Shown: piece after piece, positions 26,355 through 36,807 of the stretch
Layout: each line of letters begins with the position of its first letter
How positions within the stretch are numbered: position 1 is the stretch's first letter
Assembly (NCBI RefSeq): GCF_025502585.1
Contig: NZ_CP106679.1
Location: forward strand, 3,317,501-3,381,500
DNA: 64,000 nt
Direction of reading: 5' to 3'
DNA from: Reichenbachiella agarivorans
GTDB lineage: Bacteria; Bacteroidota; Bacteroidia; Cytophagales; Cyclobacteriaceae
Made by a program: the position numbers and the translations under genes
The notes under the pieces: model-generated
The model's input: the letters and a program-made list of their open reading frames with translations, nothing else
Database searches by the model: none
Told to the model about the DNA's origin: nothing

Positions 26355-27117
26355 CCAGAAAGGCAGTTAAAGGGCTACTGGCTAAAGCATGATTGACAGG
26401 AGAAGCCAACTTGGCTTCATAAGCCATACGACCTGCCTCGATCGCCATTTTGAATGCAATCGCCATTTGGACTGGATTGTCAGAGACTGCGATAGCAGTA
26501 TTGACAAGACATGCATCTGCTCCAATTTCCATGGCTTTGGCAGCATCCGAAGGAGCTCCAATACCTGCATCTACGATCACCGGGACATTGGCCTGATCAA
26601 TGATGATTTCAAGGAAATCAATGGTTTTCAATCCTTTGTTGCTACCAATAGGAGAGCCCAATGGCATGACGGCAGAAGTACCCGCATCTTCGAGTCGCTT
26701 GCACAATACTGGGTCAGCATGGATGTAAGGCAATACGATGAAACCCAACTTGGCGAGCTCCTCAGTCGCCTTGAGTGTCTCAATTGGGTCAGGCATCAGG
26801 TACTTTGGGTCTGGGTGGATTTCCAATTTGATCCAATTGGTTTCTAATGCCTCTCTTGCCAATTGAGCAGCAAATACTGCTTCTTTGGCGGTACGTACGC
26901 CAGAAGTGTTGGGTAGCAAATGGATTCGCTGATGATTCAAGTGTTTCAGTATTTGATCATTGGCATCTCCTGCATCCACACGTTTTAAGGCTACCGTAAC
27001 CAATTCTGATTCGGAGGCTTCCAACGCTTCTTTCATTAACTGGCTGTTCTTGAATTTGCCAGTTCCCGTAAATAACCTTGACTTGAATTCCCTATCTGCT
27101 ATTTTAAAACTCTGCAT
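26344..27117 (-). CDS. thiG: Thiazole synthase ThiG
   Basis: Forms the thiazole phosphate ring of thiamine from deoxyxylulose phosphate, dehydroglycine and ThiS thiocarboxylate. 257 residues; characteristic blocks [10 protein letters not shown] (residues ~14-23), [10 protein letters not shown], the Schiff-base Lys in [60 protein letters not shown]. It overlaps thiH and is itself overlapped by thiE, so expression is translationally coupled. Confidence 0.96.
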   Translation of the reverse strand: MQSFKIADREFKSRLFTGTGKFKNSQLMKEALEASESELVTVALKRVDAGDANDQILKHLNHQRIHLLPNTSGVRTAKEAVFAAQLAREALETNWIKLEIHPDPKYLMPDPIETLKATEELAKLGFIVLPYIHADPVLCKRLEDAGTSAVMPLGSPIGSNKGLKTIDFLEIIIDQANVPVIVDAGIGAPSDAAKAMEIGADACLVNTAIAVSDNPVQMAIAFKMAIEAGRMAYEAKLASPVNHALASSPLTAFLDEL

Positions 27118-27739
27118 CTGGTAGACAGTATTTTATATCGTTGACTGTTTCTTTTTTATTGTCTGCATAGTTGATCAATGAAGCGATGGCTACTCCGTGA
27201 CATCCTGACAATTGTAGGTCAAAAACATCTTCGGTCTGAATGCCTCCTATGGCGATGATCGGCATGAATATGTCATGAATGATCATCTGATTGAGTATGG
27301 CAGAGATGCCTTTCAATCCCAAAACAGGACTCAAATTGCTTTTGGTGTCTGTTTCTCTGAATGGGCCTAGCCCTATATAATCGATTTGCTCCATGGCCAA
27401 TCTCTCGACATCTTCCCATGTATTGGCTGTAGCGCCAATGATAGGACGATCACCCAATATTTCTCTTGCCTCTTTGGGATGCATGTCTGTCAGACCTAAA
27501 TGTACACCATTGGCTTTTACCTTTTTGGCAATATGGACATGGTCATTGATGATTAGCTTGGCTTTGTATTTCTTGCACACTTCTTTTGCAAGTGTGGCAA
27601 TTTCCAAGATTTCATCGTCTGTTTTGTTCTTAATTCTTAATTGAACCCAATCCACACCTGCTTTGCATGCTTCTTCTATGTTTTGTACATGGCTTTTGCC
27701 GTCTGTTTCTTGGGATATATAATGCAACCTACTGATCAT
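27104..27739 (-). CDS. thiE: Thiamine phosphate synthase ThiE
   Basis: Joins hydroxymethylpyrimidine diphosphate and thiazole phosphate. The 211-residue TIM barrel keeps [15 protein letters not shown] (residues ~30-44), [32 protein letters not shown] (the family more often has Ser/Cys-x-H here), [15 protein letters not shown] and PIIAIGGI. It is the more canonical of two ThiE-like proteins of this operon. It overlaps thiG by 14 bp and thiD by 4 bp. Confidence 0.93.
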   Translation of the reverse strand: MISRLHYISQETDGKSHVQNIEEACKAGVDWVQLRIKNKTDDEILEIATLAKEVCKKYKAKLIINDHVHIAKKVKANGVHLGLTDMHPKEAREILGDRPIIGATANTWEDVERLAMEQIDYIGLGPFRETDTKSNLSPVLGLKGISAILNQMIIHDIFMPIIAIGGIQTEDVFDLQLSGCHGVAIASLINYADNKKETVNDIKYCLPDAEF

Positions 27740-28485
27740 GCGTCGATTTCAAAGTGTCGGCCTAGCTTCTTGGTGCCAGACTGTAAATATTTTTCAGTGT
27801 ATGTTTTTGCTGCTTTGCAGGCTTCTTCTAGTGATTGACCTTTGTTGAGTCCCGCAGCTACTGCTGAGGATAAGACACAGCCAGTGCCATGCTTGTCCTT
27901 GCCTTCTATTCTATGTCCTTCTATTTTGATTTGCTTGCCGTCTTTCATAATCAATACATCGGAGGTGTCATCTGTATCGCTATGACCACCTTTTTTCAAG
28001 ACATTGGTAGGCCATGATTCAGAACCAAGCGCAGCAGATATTTTTTCAAATTCCCATCTATTAGGTGTGATCAAATGAACTCTCTTTAGAATATTTTGAA
28101 ACTCATCAGATTCTACTTTTTTGACAAAATCAAATCCAGAAGAGGATTTCAATACTGGATCCCATACAATCTTGGCTTTTGGGATTCTTTTCTCCAGATA
28201 TTGCAAGAGTTTGTCTAATAGATCTAAACCATTGATGATTCCGATTTTGACGACATCAAAGTTGTAGTCGGCCAACAGTGCATCAATTTGAGACTTGATA
28301 GGTTCAAAACCTTTCCATTCGATTCCCCAGAGGTCATCTTCATTTTGATAGGTGAGGGCAGTGACCACTGCCATACCTTGTACTTTCAGTTGATGCATCG
28401 TCTGTATATCTGCGAGGATGCCAGCACCACCGCAAGGATCAAAACCTGCAATACTTAATACTAGATTGTCTTTAACAATTGCCAT
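27736..28485 (-). CDS. thiD: Hydroxymethylpyrimidine (phosphate) kinase ThiD
   Basis: Phosphorylates HMP and HMP phosphate. 249 residues with the ribokinase-fold motifs AGFDPCGGAGILADIQTM (residues ~13-30, substrate loop), TALTYQN, DPVLKSSSG, and the ATP/anion-hole motif KDKHGTGCVLSSAVAAGL with the catalytic Cys. It overlaps both neighbouring thi genes. Confidence 0.96.
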   Translation of the reverse strand: MAIVKDNLVLSIAGFDPCGGAGILADIQTMHQLKVQGMAVVTALTYQNEDDLWGIEWKGFEPIKSQIDALLADYNFDVVKIGIINGLDLLDKLLQYLEKRIPKAKIVWDPVLKSSSGFDFVKKVESDEFQNILKRVHLITPNRWEFEKISAALGSESWPTNVLKKGGHSDTDDTSDVLIMKDGKQIKIEGHRIEGKDKHGTGCVLSSAVAAGLNKGQSLEEACKAAKTYTEKYLQSGTKKLGRHFEIDA

Positions 28486-29053
28486 GAGTTATGTGTTTAA
28501 GTAAGTTTAAGTGTCTTTCATATTCACCATCTATCCAGAAGCTACCCAAAAGAACCGCTCCTTTGAATCCTATTGCTCTCAGTGTTGCCAAATCATCGAG
28601 AGTAACTCCACCCAACGCATAAATAGGGAAGGGGGTGCCTTTTTCGAATTCTTCTTTCAGTTCGTTCAAGTCAAACTGTGACTGATAGTTATCTTTAGAG
28701 ATGCTATCATAGATCGGACTCAGAAAGCCGTACGCCAAGGTATGACTTTCATCCCGAATCTCTTTGAACGAGTGAAAGGACTTGGAGTTGATCATCTGAC
28801 CAGAACTTATTACCTGTTGGTTTGATTTCCAATGTATGCCCCCCAAATCCATTTCATTGACCAACTCGTGGTGTTGATGAAGGCTGATTTTGGAGTAACA
28901 TTGTGAATCAAGCTGTGTCAAATATTCCTTGGTTTGATCAAATGACCAAGAGGGTTTTCTGACATGCAAACGAATGTCAAGTTGTAACAATTCGTTGCAT
29001 GTAGATAGTTCCTTGTCCACCAGCGTCTCTGGTGTGATGATCACTAGTTTCAA
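28472..29053 (-). CDS. ThiE/TenI-like protein, divergent
   Basis: A 193-residue TIM-barrel protein of the ThiE/TenI family. IRLHVRKPSW replaces the usual QLRxK motif, HWKSNQQ replaces HLGQxD, and LAYGFLSPIYDSISKDNYQS corresponds to the glycine-rich GPxxxTxTK loop. FPIYALGGVT is retained. Several substrate-binding residues of ThiE (the D-x-x-H-x-G-x-D pattern) are missing, so it is probably TenI-like (thiazole tautomerase) or regulatory rather than a second synthase. It overlaps thiD by 14 bp and follows thiC by 1 bp. Confidence 0.8.
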   Translation of the reverse strand: MKLVIITPETLVDKELSTCNELLQLDIRLHVRKPSWSFDQTKEYLTQLDSQCYSKISLHQHHELVNEMDLGGIHWKSNQQVISSGQMINSKSFHSFKEIRDESHTLAYGFLSPIYDSISKDNYQSQFDLNELKEEFEKGTPFPIYALGGVTLDDLATLRAIGFKGAVLLGSFWIDGEYERHLNLLKHITHGNC

Positions 29054-29054
29054 T

Positions 29055-31144
<2,090 letters not shown>

Positions 31145-31195
31145 TCTTGTCGAATTGAATATTAGTTGCTTAGGAGCAGAGCGATGAGCTGTTCA

Positions 31196-31275
31196 ACTTT
31201 TCCCTTCGACTGTATTACCAGTATCAGGTATTGAGGGTATTTTCTCAGCCTGTTCGGCACCCCTAAAGCAGCTCC
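31196..31275 (-). ncRNA. TPP riboswitch (THI element)
   Basis: Read on the minus strand the region gives AGGGGTGCC, GGCTGAGA, ATACCC, ACCTGATACTGGTAATACAG, CG and AAGGGAAA, in that order. This is the conserved thi-box set of the thiamine pyrophosphate aptamer. It lies in the leader of thiS, 50 bp before its start codon. It should repress the operon when TPP is abundant; whether by transcription or translation is not clear because no separate terminator is evident. Confidence 0.95.
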
Positions 31276-31312
31276 AAATGTACAGATAATTTGATAGGAT
31301 AAAAATTCTTAT

Positions 31313-32635
31313 TTAATATTCCTGCACAGGACATGTCTCTTCGTAAGGGAAAGAGTCCCCTATGTATTCATTCCATTCTTCCAAAGTCAAATTGCGATCT
31401 ACCAAGCGACATATTCTGTCTGCTAGTTGTTGGTAATCGATGGTCCAGACTCGAATGTTTTTGTCTTTGCTGCCAGTGACGACTTTGTCACCTGTGGGGG
31501 TGAACTTGGCGGTGAATACCCAGTCCTCATGATCGTCTAGTATCAAGGGCATGATACGAGAATTGTTGATGTCCCATATACGTGTCGTGCCATCTCTACT
31601 AGCAGTTAATAGTAATTGATCATTTTGATTGAAATCTACATCGGTCACGGCAGACTGATGACCAGAGATGGTTCGGACAATTTGATGAGTGGTCAGGTCT
31701 ATGATAATTGCATCACCCTTTTCTCTCCCAACAGCCAAAAGCTTTTTGTCTGAACTGATCGCAAGCGCATTGATTGCAAATAGCTCTGGAATCAAATAGG
31801 CTGAGTCAAGCTTGTCTGTAATAATCTCCAATTTTCCGCTTTTACCTCCTAGATAGATGTTTTGGTTGTCCTCTTGCACCAGTACAGTGTTGACTTGCTG
31901 TTTGTTTTTCCTTCTGTATACAGAGTCTGTGTTGAATGCCTTGATTCGGATTTCTCCTTGTTTGTTGACTGCTAAATATTTGTATTCGTTGGGGAAGAAT
32001 ACCGCACTTTGCACCTCTTCGTTGTCTCTGGAAATGACGGGAGTGATTTCACCCATGTTGATTCTCTCAGAGGTAGAAACAAAGATAAGTCCTTGGTTTT
32101 TGGTCGTGATCATAATCATTTGATCATCGAAACTCACATCAATGGATCGGATCAAATGATCGCCTTGATAGAGCAGGGTGGGGATTCCTTTGATGTCATC
32201 GAGATTCCATTTCAACACTTTCCCATCAGAGCCAGCAGAATAAAACACCTTGGGGTCCTTACCGAATTTAAGTGAAACGACAGCTTCATTGTGTGCCATC
32301 ACTTGGTTGTACGACTCGAAGTTTAGAGAATCATATTCTAGGTATTTGTTTGCATAATAGAGTGCCGCGTAAACATTCTTGTGGGAGACGTATTTTTCAC
32401 CTTTGTTTTGAATCCAAAAATTGTATGCCTGTCTGGCAATCAATGCTTTCAAATCATGGTGATATGAAGGCATAATCTCAGACCGTTGAGACATGGATTG
32501 AATCAATTCTGTTGTTCTTAGTATTTCGATTTGAGATTGAAGCTCTTGTATAGATGGCTGGTTTTGATCCTGAGCACATATAGAATGACTCAATAGCAGG
32601 AATAGGGCGAATGAGACAATAGGTAGGTTTTTCAT
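31313..32635 (-). CDS. Exported WD40-repeat protein
   Basis: A 440-residue protein with a signal peptide (about 1-21, ending SICAQ) and at least five to seven WD40 blades. The clear ones are VVSLKFGKDPKVFYSAGSDG with VLKWNLD (~116-146), AVTDVDFNQNDQLLLTASRD with GTTRIWDI, and WVFTAKFTPTGDKVVTGSKD with KNIRVWTI. The N-terminal ~100 residues are helical (QAYNFWIQNKGEKYVSHKNV), a pattern common in the WD40/TPR exported proteins of Bacteroidota. The C-terminus has a short tail with two Cys. The function is unknown; WD40 propellers bind partners. It stands upstream of the thi leader but is separated by that leader's promoter region. Confidence 0.85.
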   Translation of the reverse strand: MKNLPIVSFALFLLLSHSICAQDQNQPSIQELQSQIEILRTTELIQSMSQRSEIMPSYHHDLKALIARQAYNFWIQNKGEKYVSHKNVYAALYYANKYLEYDSLNFESYNQVMAHNEAVVSLKFGKDPKVFYSAGSDGKVLKWNLDDIKGIPTLLYQGDHLIRSIDVSFDDQMIMITTKNQGLIFVSTSERINMGEITPVISRDNEEVQSAVFFPNEYKYLAVNKQGEIRIKAFNTDSVYRRKNKQQVNTVLVQEDNQNIYLGGKSGKLEIITDKLDSAYLIPELFAINALAISSDKKLLAVGREKGDAIIIDLTTHQIVRTISGHQSAVTDVDFNQNDQLLLTASRDGTTRIWDINNSRIMPLILDDHEDWVFTAKFTPTGDKVVTGSKDKNIRVWTIDYQQLADRICRLVDRNLTLEEWNEYIGDSFPYEETCPVQEY

Positions 32636-32704
32636 CTTGTTATATTAATGAATATAACTATAAAACTACTCAAACGAGAGGGCAACTTACCTAATCTATT
32701 CAGG

Positions 32705-33322
32705 TCAATCCATCAATCCTTTGTCAATAGCGAACACAATCAACTCAGCTGGAGATTTTAGATCCAATTTTTTTAGAATATTTTTTCTGTGAGAGTTGAC
32801 TGTGTGAGGACTCAAAAAGAGAATTTCAGATATTTCTCTAGAAGTCTTTCCTTTGGTAATCAAACTCAGTACATCCATTTCTCTTTTGGATAGGTCATAA
32901 AATGGCTTTGGTTCGTTGGGTTGGCTGACTAGATCAAGGATTGTGTTGCAATAGAATTTTTTTTGGAGGGAGAGTTGATTGAGTGCCTGTGATATTTCTT
33001 CTTCACTACAGTGATCAGTCACGATACTTTGAATACCACGTGACCATAGCCTTTTGACATGCTTTTCTTCTTGTGTGCTAGCGATGGCCAAAACTCTGGA
33101 ATGAGCAGCCGCTTTGATGGCAAGTGTCACCAGCGATTCCGTGTTTCGACTCACATTGATGATCCAGATATCTGCTTGGTGGATGTTGTTGAGCAGGGAT
33201 GAGTTGATCTCATCATGGGATTGAATGAGTTGTAAATTAGGATCTGAAGCCACAATTTTCTGTAACCCTTGCATGCTTAGGAAGTTGGTATCAGCAATGA
33301 TCACGGATTGAGTATGCAACAC
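32705..33322 (-). CDS. LuxR-type regulator with degenerate receiver
   Basis: A 205-residue DNA-binding protein. The C-terminal LuxR/FixJ helix-turn-helix is clear (LSKREMDVLSLITKGKTSRE, SPHTVNSHRKNILKKL). The N-terminal domain has receiver fold features (VIIADTNFLSMQGLQKIV), but the phosphoacceptor position in DIWIINVSRN is Asn56, not Asp, and the acidic pocket has one Asp only, so canonical phosphorylation is unlikely. It may respond to a ligand, interact with a partner, or be constitutive. The DNA upstream holds strong palindromes, which may be its own binding sites. Confidence 0.88.
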   Translation of the reverse strand: MLHTQSVIIADTNFLSMQGLQKIVASDPNLQLIQSHDEINSSLLNNIHQADIWIINVSRNTESLVTLAIKAAAHSRVLAIASTQEEKHVKRLWSRGIQSIVTDHCSEEEISQALNQLSLQKKFYCNTILDLVSQPNEPKPFYDLSKREMDVLSLITKGKTSREISEILFLSPHTVNSHRKNILKKLDLKSPAELIVFAIDKGLMD

Positions 33323-33332
33323 AAGTATTTCT

Positions 33333-33404
33333 ATTTAGAATTGTTCTAAGCAAAAGTAAAAACTAGAATGTACATTCCAAGTTTTATTTAAAACAATTCT
33401 AAAT
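33333..33404. promoter_or_regulatory. Nested palindromes upstream of luxR-type gene
   Basis: The outer arms ATTTAGAATTGTT (33333-33345) and AACAATTCTAAAT (33392-33404) are perfect complements of 13 bp. The left arm is itself part of TTAGAA-TTG-TTCTAA, and the centre holds GAATGTACATTC (33366-33377). The whole lies between the luxR-type start codon (33322) and the cvfB stop codon. It may combine a terminator for cvfB with operators for the regulator. Confidence 0.5.
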
Positions 33405-33418
33405 TAAATACGAAGTGT

Positions 33419-34261
33419 TTAGCTACTTGAATTATCGATGAGAATTATCTCTTCACCTTTTAGTTCGATCAATTTTTGCTTGTATAGAATTCCGACGGAG
33501 CGCTTAAAATTCTTTTTACTCATTTGCAATACGGCTTGGATATCTTCAGGGCTGCTTTTGTCATGCAATGGCAATTTTCCGCCTTGAGCGCGTAGGGTCT
33601 GCATGATTTTTTCTGCGCCTTCTTCCAATGCTTCAAGTCCAGGTTTTCTGAGAGAAAGATCAATCTTGCCATCGGGTCTTATGGTCTTGATGAAGCCCTT
33701 CTTGTGACTTCCTTTGAGTAATTCTTCGAATACCTCATTTTCATATATCAAGCCCAAGTGCTTTTGGTCGATGATCGCACGGATGCCATTGATGGTTGTT
33801 TCGCCGATGATGAGATCCACCTCTTGACCTTCTTCGAGCATACTGAGGTCACGGTTGATGAATAGATGGATACGTGCACTAGCCGCTACTCGCTTGGTTA
33901 TGGAGTCCAAATAGGCATATACCAATGCCCACTGACCCTTTTTCATCTTGATTTCTTGTTCACTAAATGGTACGAACAAGTCTTTTTCCAATCCCCAGTC
34001 CATGAAAGCACCATGAGCACTGACATCTTTGACTTCCAAACAGGCAAATTCGCCACGTTTGACTAGTGGCTTGAGGGTAGTGGCAACATTGCGATCCATC
34101 GAGTCGGTGTAGACGAATACGTCCACCACATCCCCAATGGCAAAGTCTTTGGCGACATACTTGTTGGGGAGCAGTACTTCTTCGGCTGCTTCATCGATCA
34201 GGTATGCACCATTGTCGGTAAATCTATTGATTCTGAGTGGGTTGTAATCGCCTATTTCCAT
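33419..34261 (-). CDS. cvfB: CvfB-like S1 RNA-binding protein
   Basis: A 280-residue cytoplasmic protein matching the CvfB/YitL family: three S1-like beta domains in the first ~220 residues (start MEIGDYNPLRINRFTDNGAY, with LLPNKYVAKDFAIGDVVDVF and GAFMDWGLEKDLFVPFSEQE) and a C-terminal winged helix (SSPEDIQAVLQMSKKNFKRS). Known members bind RNA and affect virulence gene or RNA metabolism; the target here is unknown. It precedes the luxR-type gene and follows the GlcG-like gene by 30 bp, all on the same strand. Confidence 0.87.
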   Translation of the reverse strand: MEIGDYNPLRINRFTDNGAYLIDEAAEEVLLPNKYVAKDFAIGDVVDVFVYTDSMDRNVATTLKPLVKRGEFACLEVKDVSAHGAFMDWGLEKDLFVPFSEQEIKMKKGQWALVYAYLDSITKRVAASARIHLFINRDLSMLEEGQEVDLIIGETTINGIRAIIDQKHLGLIYENEVFEELLKGSHKKGFIKTIRPDGKIDLSLRKPGLEALEEGAEKIMQTLRAQGGKLPLHDKSSPEDIQAVLQMSKKNFKRSVGILYKQKLIELKGEEIILIDNSSS

Positions 34262-34291
34262 GTGGGATGTTGCTAGTTAAGAAAGATATTG

Positions 34292-34729
34292 TTATGAATA
34301 AAGCTTGAATTTGTCTTCCGTCTTAGGAGGGACGGGTTTGATAGCCTCGACAGCCTTGAGTGCTAGTGCGGCATCAGCTGTATGTGACATACCACTGACA
34401 CCAATTGCGCCGAGGAGTTGGCCATCGAGATCAAAGATGGGAATGCCACCGGCCCATGGAGTCAATTTGGAGTCTGAGTAATAGGAGAGGTTTTCGAGAT
34501 CTTGGTCATGCATATTCCTGCCAAAACTTTCTGTGTCTTGGCGCATGCGTGCTGCTGTATAGGCTTTGTTGATGGCTACTGGAATGGACGAAAGTGGTGC
34601 ATGGTCAGTTCTGGCAAAGGAAACCAAATCTCCATTTTGATCTACTACTGCTACAACTGCTTCTTTTTTCTCTCTGATACATTCATGTATGACTGTATTG
34701 AGAGCTTGTATTCCTTTTTTTAAATCCAT
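34292..34729 (-). CDS. GlcG/HbpS-like heme-degrading domain protein
   Basis: A 145-residue cytoplasmic protein of the GlcG/HbpS-like family (often called heme-binding or heme-degrading domain, function uncertain). Typical blocks are VVAVVDQNGDLVSFARTDHA, INKAYTAARMRQDTESFGRN, PWAGGIPIFDLDGQLLGAIGVSG (residues ~88-110) and ALKAVEAIK. No signal peptide. It may share a transcript with cvfB. Confidence 0.85.
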   Translation of the reverse strand: MDLKKGIQALNTVIHECIREKKEAVVAVVDQNGDLVSFARTDHAPLSSIPVAINKAYTAARMRQDTESFGRNMHDQDLENLSYYSDSKLTPWAGGIPIFDLDGQLLGAIGVSGMSHTADAALALKAVEAIKPVPPKTEDKFKLYS

Positions 34730-34873
34730 CCTTGTTTGACTATTGATGTGGCAAATATCTTGATTAACCGCTCAACTAACTAATTTCATAGAAAATACAT
34801 CAAAGTATTACCCCAATTTATAGCACATGTAGTATCTTGGATTTTCGAAAATATGAATTACAAGACCAGTTAG

Positions 34874-35254
34874 ATGAAGAGAAGAATATTTGTGATTGAT
34901 GATGATCCTATCTTGCAGAGAATCATGAAGAAAATGCTCTCCAATTTCGATGACGGTGTTGAGGTTGAACTATTTCTACATGGAGAAGAGGCCATCGAAA
35001 AGCTAGCGACAGGAAATAATTTGCCTGATTTGATCTTTCTTGATATCAACATGCCTATCATGGATGCTTGGGATTTTATTGAAAACTATAAAAATCTGAA
35101 TTTAGCTGCTATACCTATATATATTCTGTCATCATCTATTGACTACCGTGATATCAACAAAGCAGAAGATATAGATCTAATCAAAGACTATTTGGTGAAA
35201 CCACTGAAAAAAGATCGCTTGATTGAGATTTGCAATAGGGAGTTGAAACCATAA
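34874..35254 (+). CDS. Single-domain response regulator (CheY-like)
   Basis: A 126-residue receiver: DDD at 9-11, phosphoacceptor Asp57 in LIFLDINMPIMD, SSS at about 81-83 and Lys in LVKPLKK. All essential residues are present; no output domain and no adjacent kinase. It is transcribed away from the GlcG gene. Such small regulators in Bacteroidota usually act through a hybrid kinase elsewhere. Confidence 0.88.
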   Translation: MKRRIFVIDDDPILQRIMKKMLSNFDDGVEVELFLHGEEAIEKLATGNNLPDLIFLDINMPIMDAWDFIENYKNLNLAAIPIYILSSSIDYRDINKAEDIDLIKDYLVKPLKKDRLIEICNRELKP

Positions 35255-35348
35255 TCTATACTAATCCACCAATGATATAGCCCAGGAGGAAGGTATTCTC
35301 CCTACTTGGACTTGGTAAGGGTTGATAATTAGATTGTTGGAAATAATG

Positions 35349-35377
35349 GTACATTATTTTGTACTTGTGTATATTCG
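35349..35377 (+). promoter_or_regulatory. YefM-type operator and -7 box
   Basis: Inverted GTACA/TGTAC pair (35349-35353 and 35360-35364), the core of operators known for YefM-YoeB systems, followed by TATATTCG (35370-35377), a near match to the Bacteroidota -7 box TAnnTTTG. The yefM start codon is 17 bp further on. Autorepression by the antitoxin is expected. Confidence 0.5.
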
Positions 35378-35393
35378 CTAAAATTCGCATGAT

Positions 35394-35648
35394 ATGGATC
35401 ATACTACCTATACCAACTTCAGACAAAATTTGAAATCATTCATGGATCGGGTCATGAATGACAGGATTCCTCTCTTGGTGACTCGCGCCCATGGACAGGA
35501 TGTAGTGGTTTTATCAAAGGCAGACTTTGACAGTATTCATGAAACCTTCTACTTATTGAAAAACCCACGAAACGCACAAAGAATATTTGAATCTTTGAGT
35601 GAACTACGAGATGGGGGAGGTTTTGAGAAATCAATACAAAAGCCATGA
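35394..35648 (+). CDS. yefM: YefM/Phd-family antitoxin
   Basis: An 84-residue antitoxin. The N-terminal fold RQNLKSFMDRVMNDRIPLLV and QDVVVLSKADFDSIHETFYLL (residues ~38-58) are the standard YefM pattern, and the C-terminal tail (SELRDGGGFEKSIQ) is the toxin-binding part. It overlaps the toxin gene by 4 bp, so they are translationally coupled. It neutralises YoeB and represses its own operon. Confidence 0.92.
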   Translation: MDHTTYTNFRQNLKSFMDRVMNDRIPLLVTRAHGQDVVVLSKADFDSIHETFYLLKNPRNAQRIFESLSELRDGGGFEKSIQKP

Positions 35649-35905
35649 CAAAGCTCATTAAATTTTCTTCTCATGCTTGGCTGGACTACATCCACTGGCA
35701 GAAGTCCGACAAGGAAATGAAGCAACTCATAGACAAGCTGTGCTTGTCTATTCTTGAAACTCCCTACCAAGGGTTGGGCTACCCCCAGCCGTTGAGCTAT
35801 GAATTGAATCAGATCTGGTGTCGCCGTATCAACATGGAACACCGCCTGGTCTACCGCATCAATAAAGATCAGATAGAGATATTGCAGTGTCGATTGCATT
35901 ATTGA
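35645..35905 (+). CDS. yoeB: YoeB/Txe-family mRNA interferase toxin
   Basis: An 86-residue ribosome-dependent RNase of the YoeB family. The start LIKFSSHAWLDYIHWQ, the middle YQGLGYPQPLSYEL, RRINMEHRLVYRI and the C-terminal CRLHY (with the conserved His-Tyr end, catalytic in YoeB) are all present. It is full length; no sign of decay. Confidence 0.93.
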   Translation: MTKLIKFSSHAWLDYIHWQKSDKEMKQLIDKLCLSILETPYQGLGYPQPLSYELNQIWCRRINMEHRLVYRINKDQIEILQCRLHY

Positions 35906-36255
35906 GCGTGTTTTTTTAAGCCCATTGTCGATGGTCTAGGAGCTATGGATACATAATGGTTTACCACCCATTTTTTAGTTAGAACGAGGGATTCATAGGG
36001 GACTAGAACCAACTGTTGTACATAGCTGGCCTCAACTGCCACCGCTAGGTGTAGCATTCACTACACTTTTGTATCATTTCTACCGTCCATACCTTTCGAT
36101 ACTGTCTTTGGTCAATACCGAATTTGCAAAATGCTGACTTGTGCTTCTAGATAATAATAAGGTGAAGCTTGCAAACTGCACCTCGTCACTACTTTTTGGT
36201 TTTCCTATACCAAATAGGGATATGACCTGAAGAGAAAAATTAACACTCCTAGGTT
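35906..36255 (+). other. Intergenic stretch, no gene seen
   Basis: About 350 bp between yoeB and the convergent OsmC gene. It contains no convincing coding frame and no RNA gene that I recognise. Any terminators for the two converging genes are weak here. Confidence 0.45.
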
Positions 36256-36657
36256 TTAGTTTACAGTCTCTATGGTTCCAGAAATGGTACATGACGATTT
36301 TACGGTATTGTAGATTGTGCCAAATTTTTCTATGTTCTTCTTGAGTAAATCTGTATTCAACTTTGTGTCGGAGCTGTAGATAGTCAAATGGTACAGGATG
36401 TAATCCATTCTTGGGGGATTTTCGAGGCGCGTAGCACTGACATCTAGTGTAGCCTTTGTATAGGTGAAATTCATCATGGATGAAAATCGCTCTACATTTT
36501 TGAGCATACAAGCGGAAAATGAACCCAAGAATAGCTCCGCAGGGTTTGGCAGTGTTTCAGCAGTTTTTGACGTGGTACCAAAATCTATATTTGATTCTTT
36601 GATATAAATCTGTGCATCTTGATCTGCAATAGAAGAAGCCTTGATTTGATAGTTCAT
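36256..36657 (-). CDS. OsmC-family protein
   Basis: A 133-residue OsmC/Ohr superfamily protein: NPAELFLGSFSACMLKNVERF (residues ~36-56) contains the reactive-Cys helix (Cys49), and the C-terminal half has YTKATLDVSATRLENPP and the closing TVKSSCTISGTIE with the second Cys (about 126). In the family the Cys pair reduces organic hydroperoxides. The ATG at 36657 (MNYQIKASS) is chosen. The frame stays open upstream to 36864, but that part would translate a CRISPR repeat and spacer and is not real. The gene is the neighbour of the distal end of the array. Confidence 0.85.
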   Translation of the reverse strand: MNYQIKASSIADQDAQIYIKESNIDFGTTSKTAETLPNPAELFLGSFSACMLKNVERFSSMMNFTYTKATLDVSATRLENPPRMDYILYHLTIYSSDTKLNTDLLKKNIEKFGTIYNTVKSSCTISGTIETVN

Positions 36658-36807
36658 AGTTGTGGTGTTTATTCTAAATATAACAAGATTATGGGGATCT
36701 TGTCCTGATGCATCCACAATAAATGACTTCTTCTCAGTATCCATGACAATTGTATTTGAGTCAGACCATGTGATTGTGTATGTTGGGTCAGCTTTGGGCT
36801 GAGCGTA

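Noticed and set aside
36080-36511. Minus-strand open frame overlapping the OsmC gene
   Set aside because: It is a shadow of the OsmC frame with many Cys and no family resemblance.
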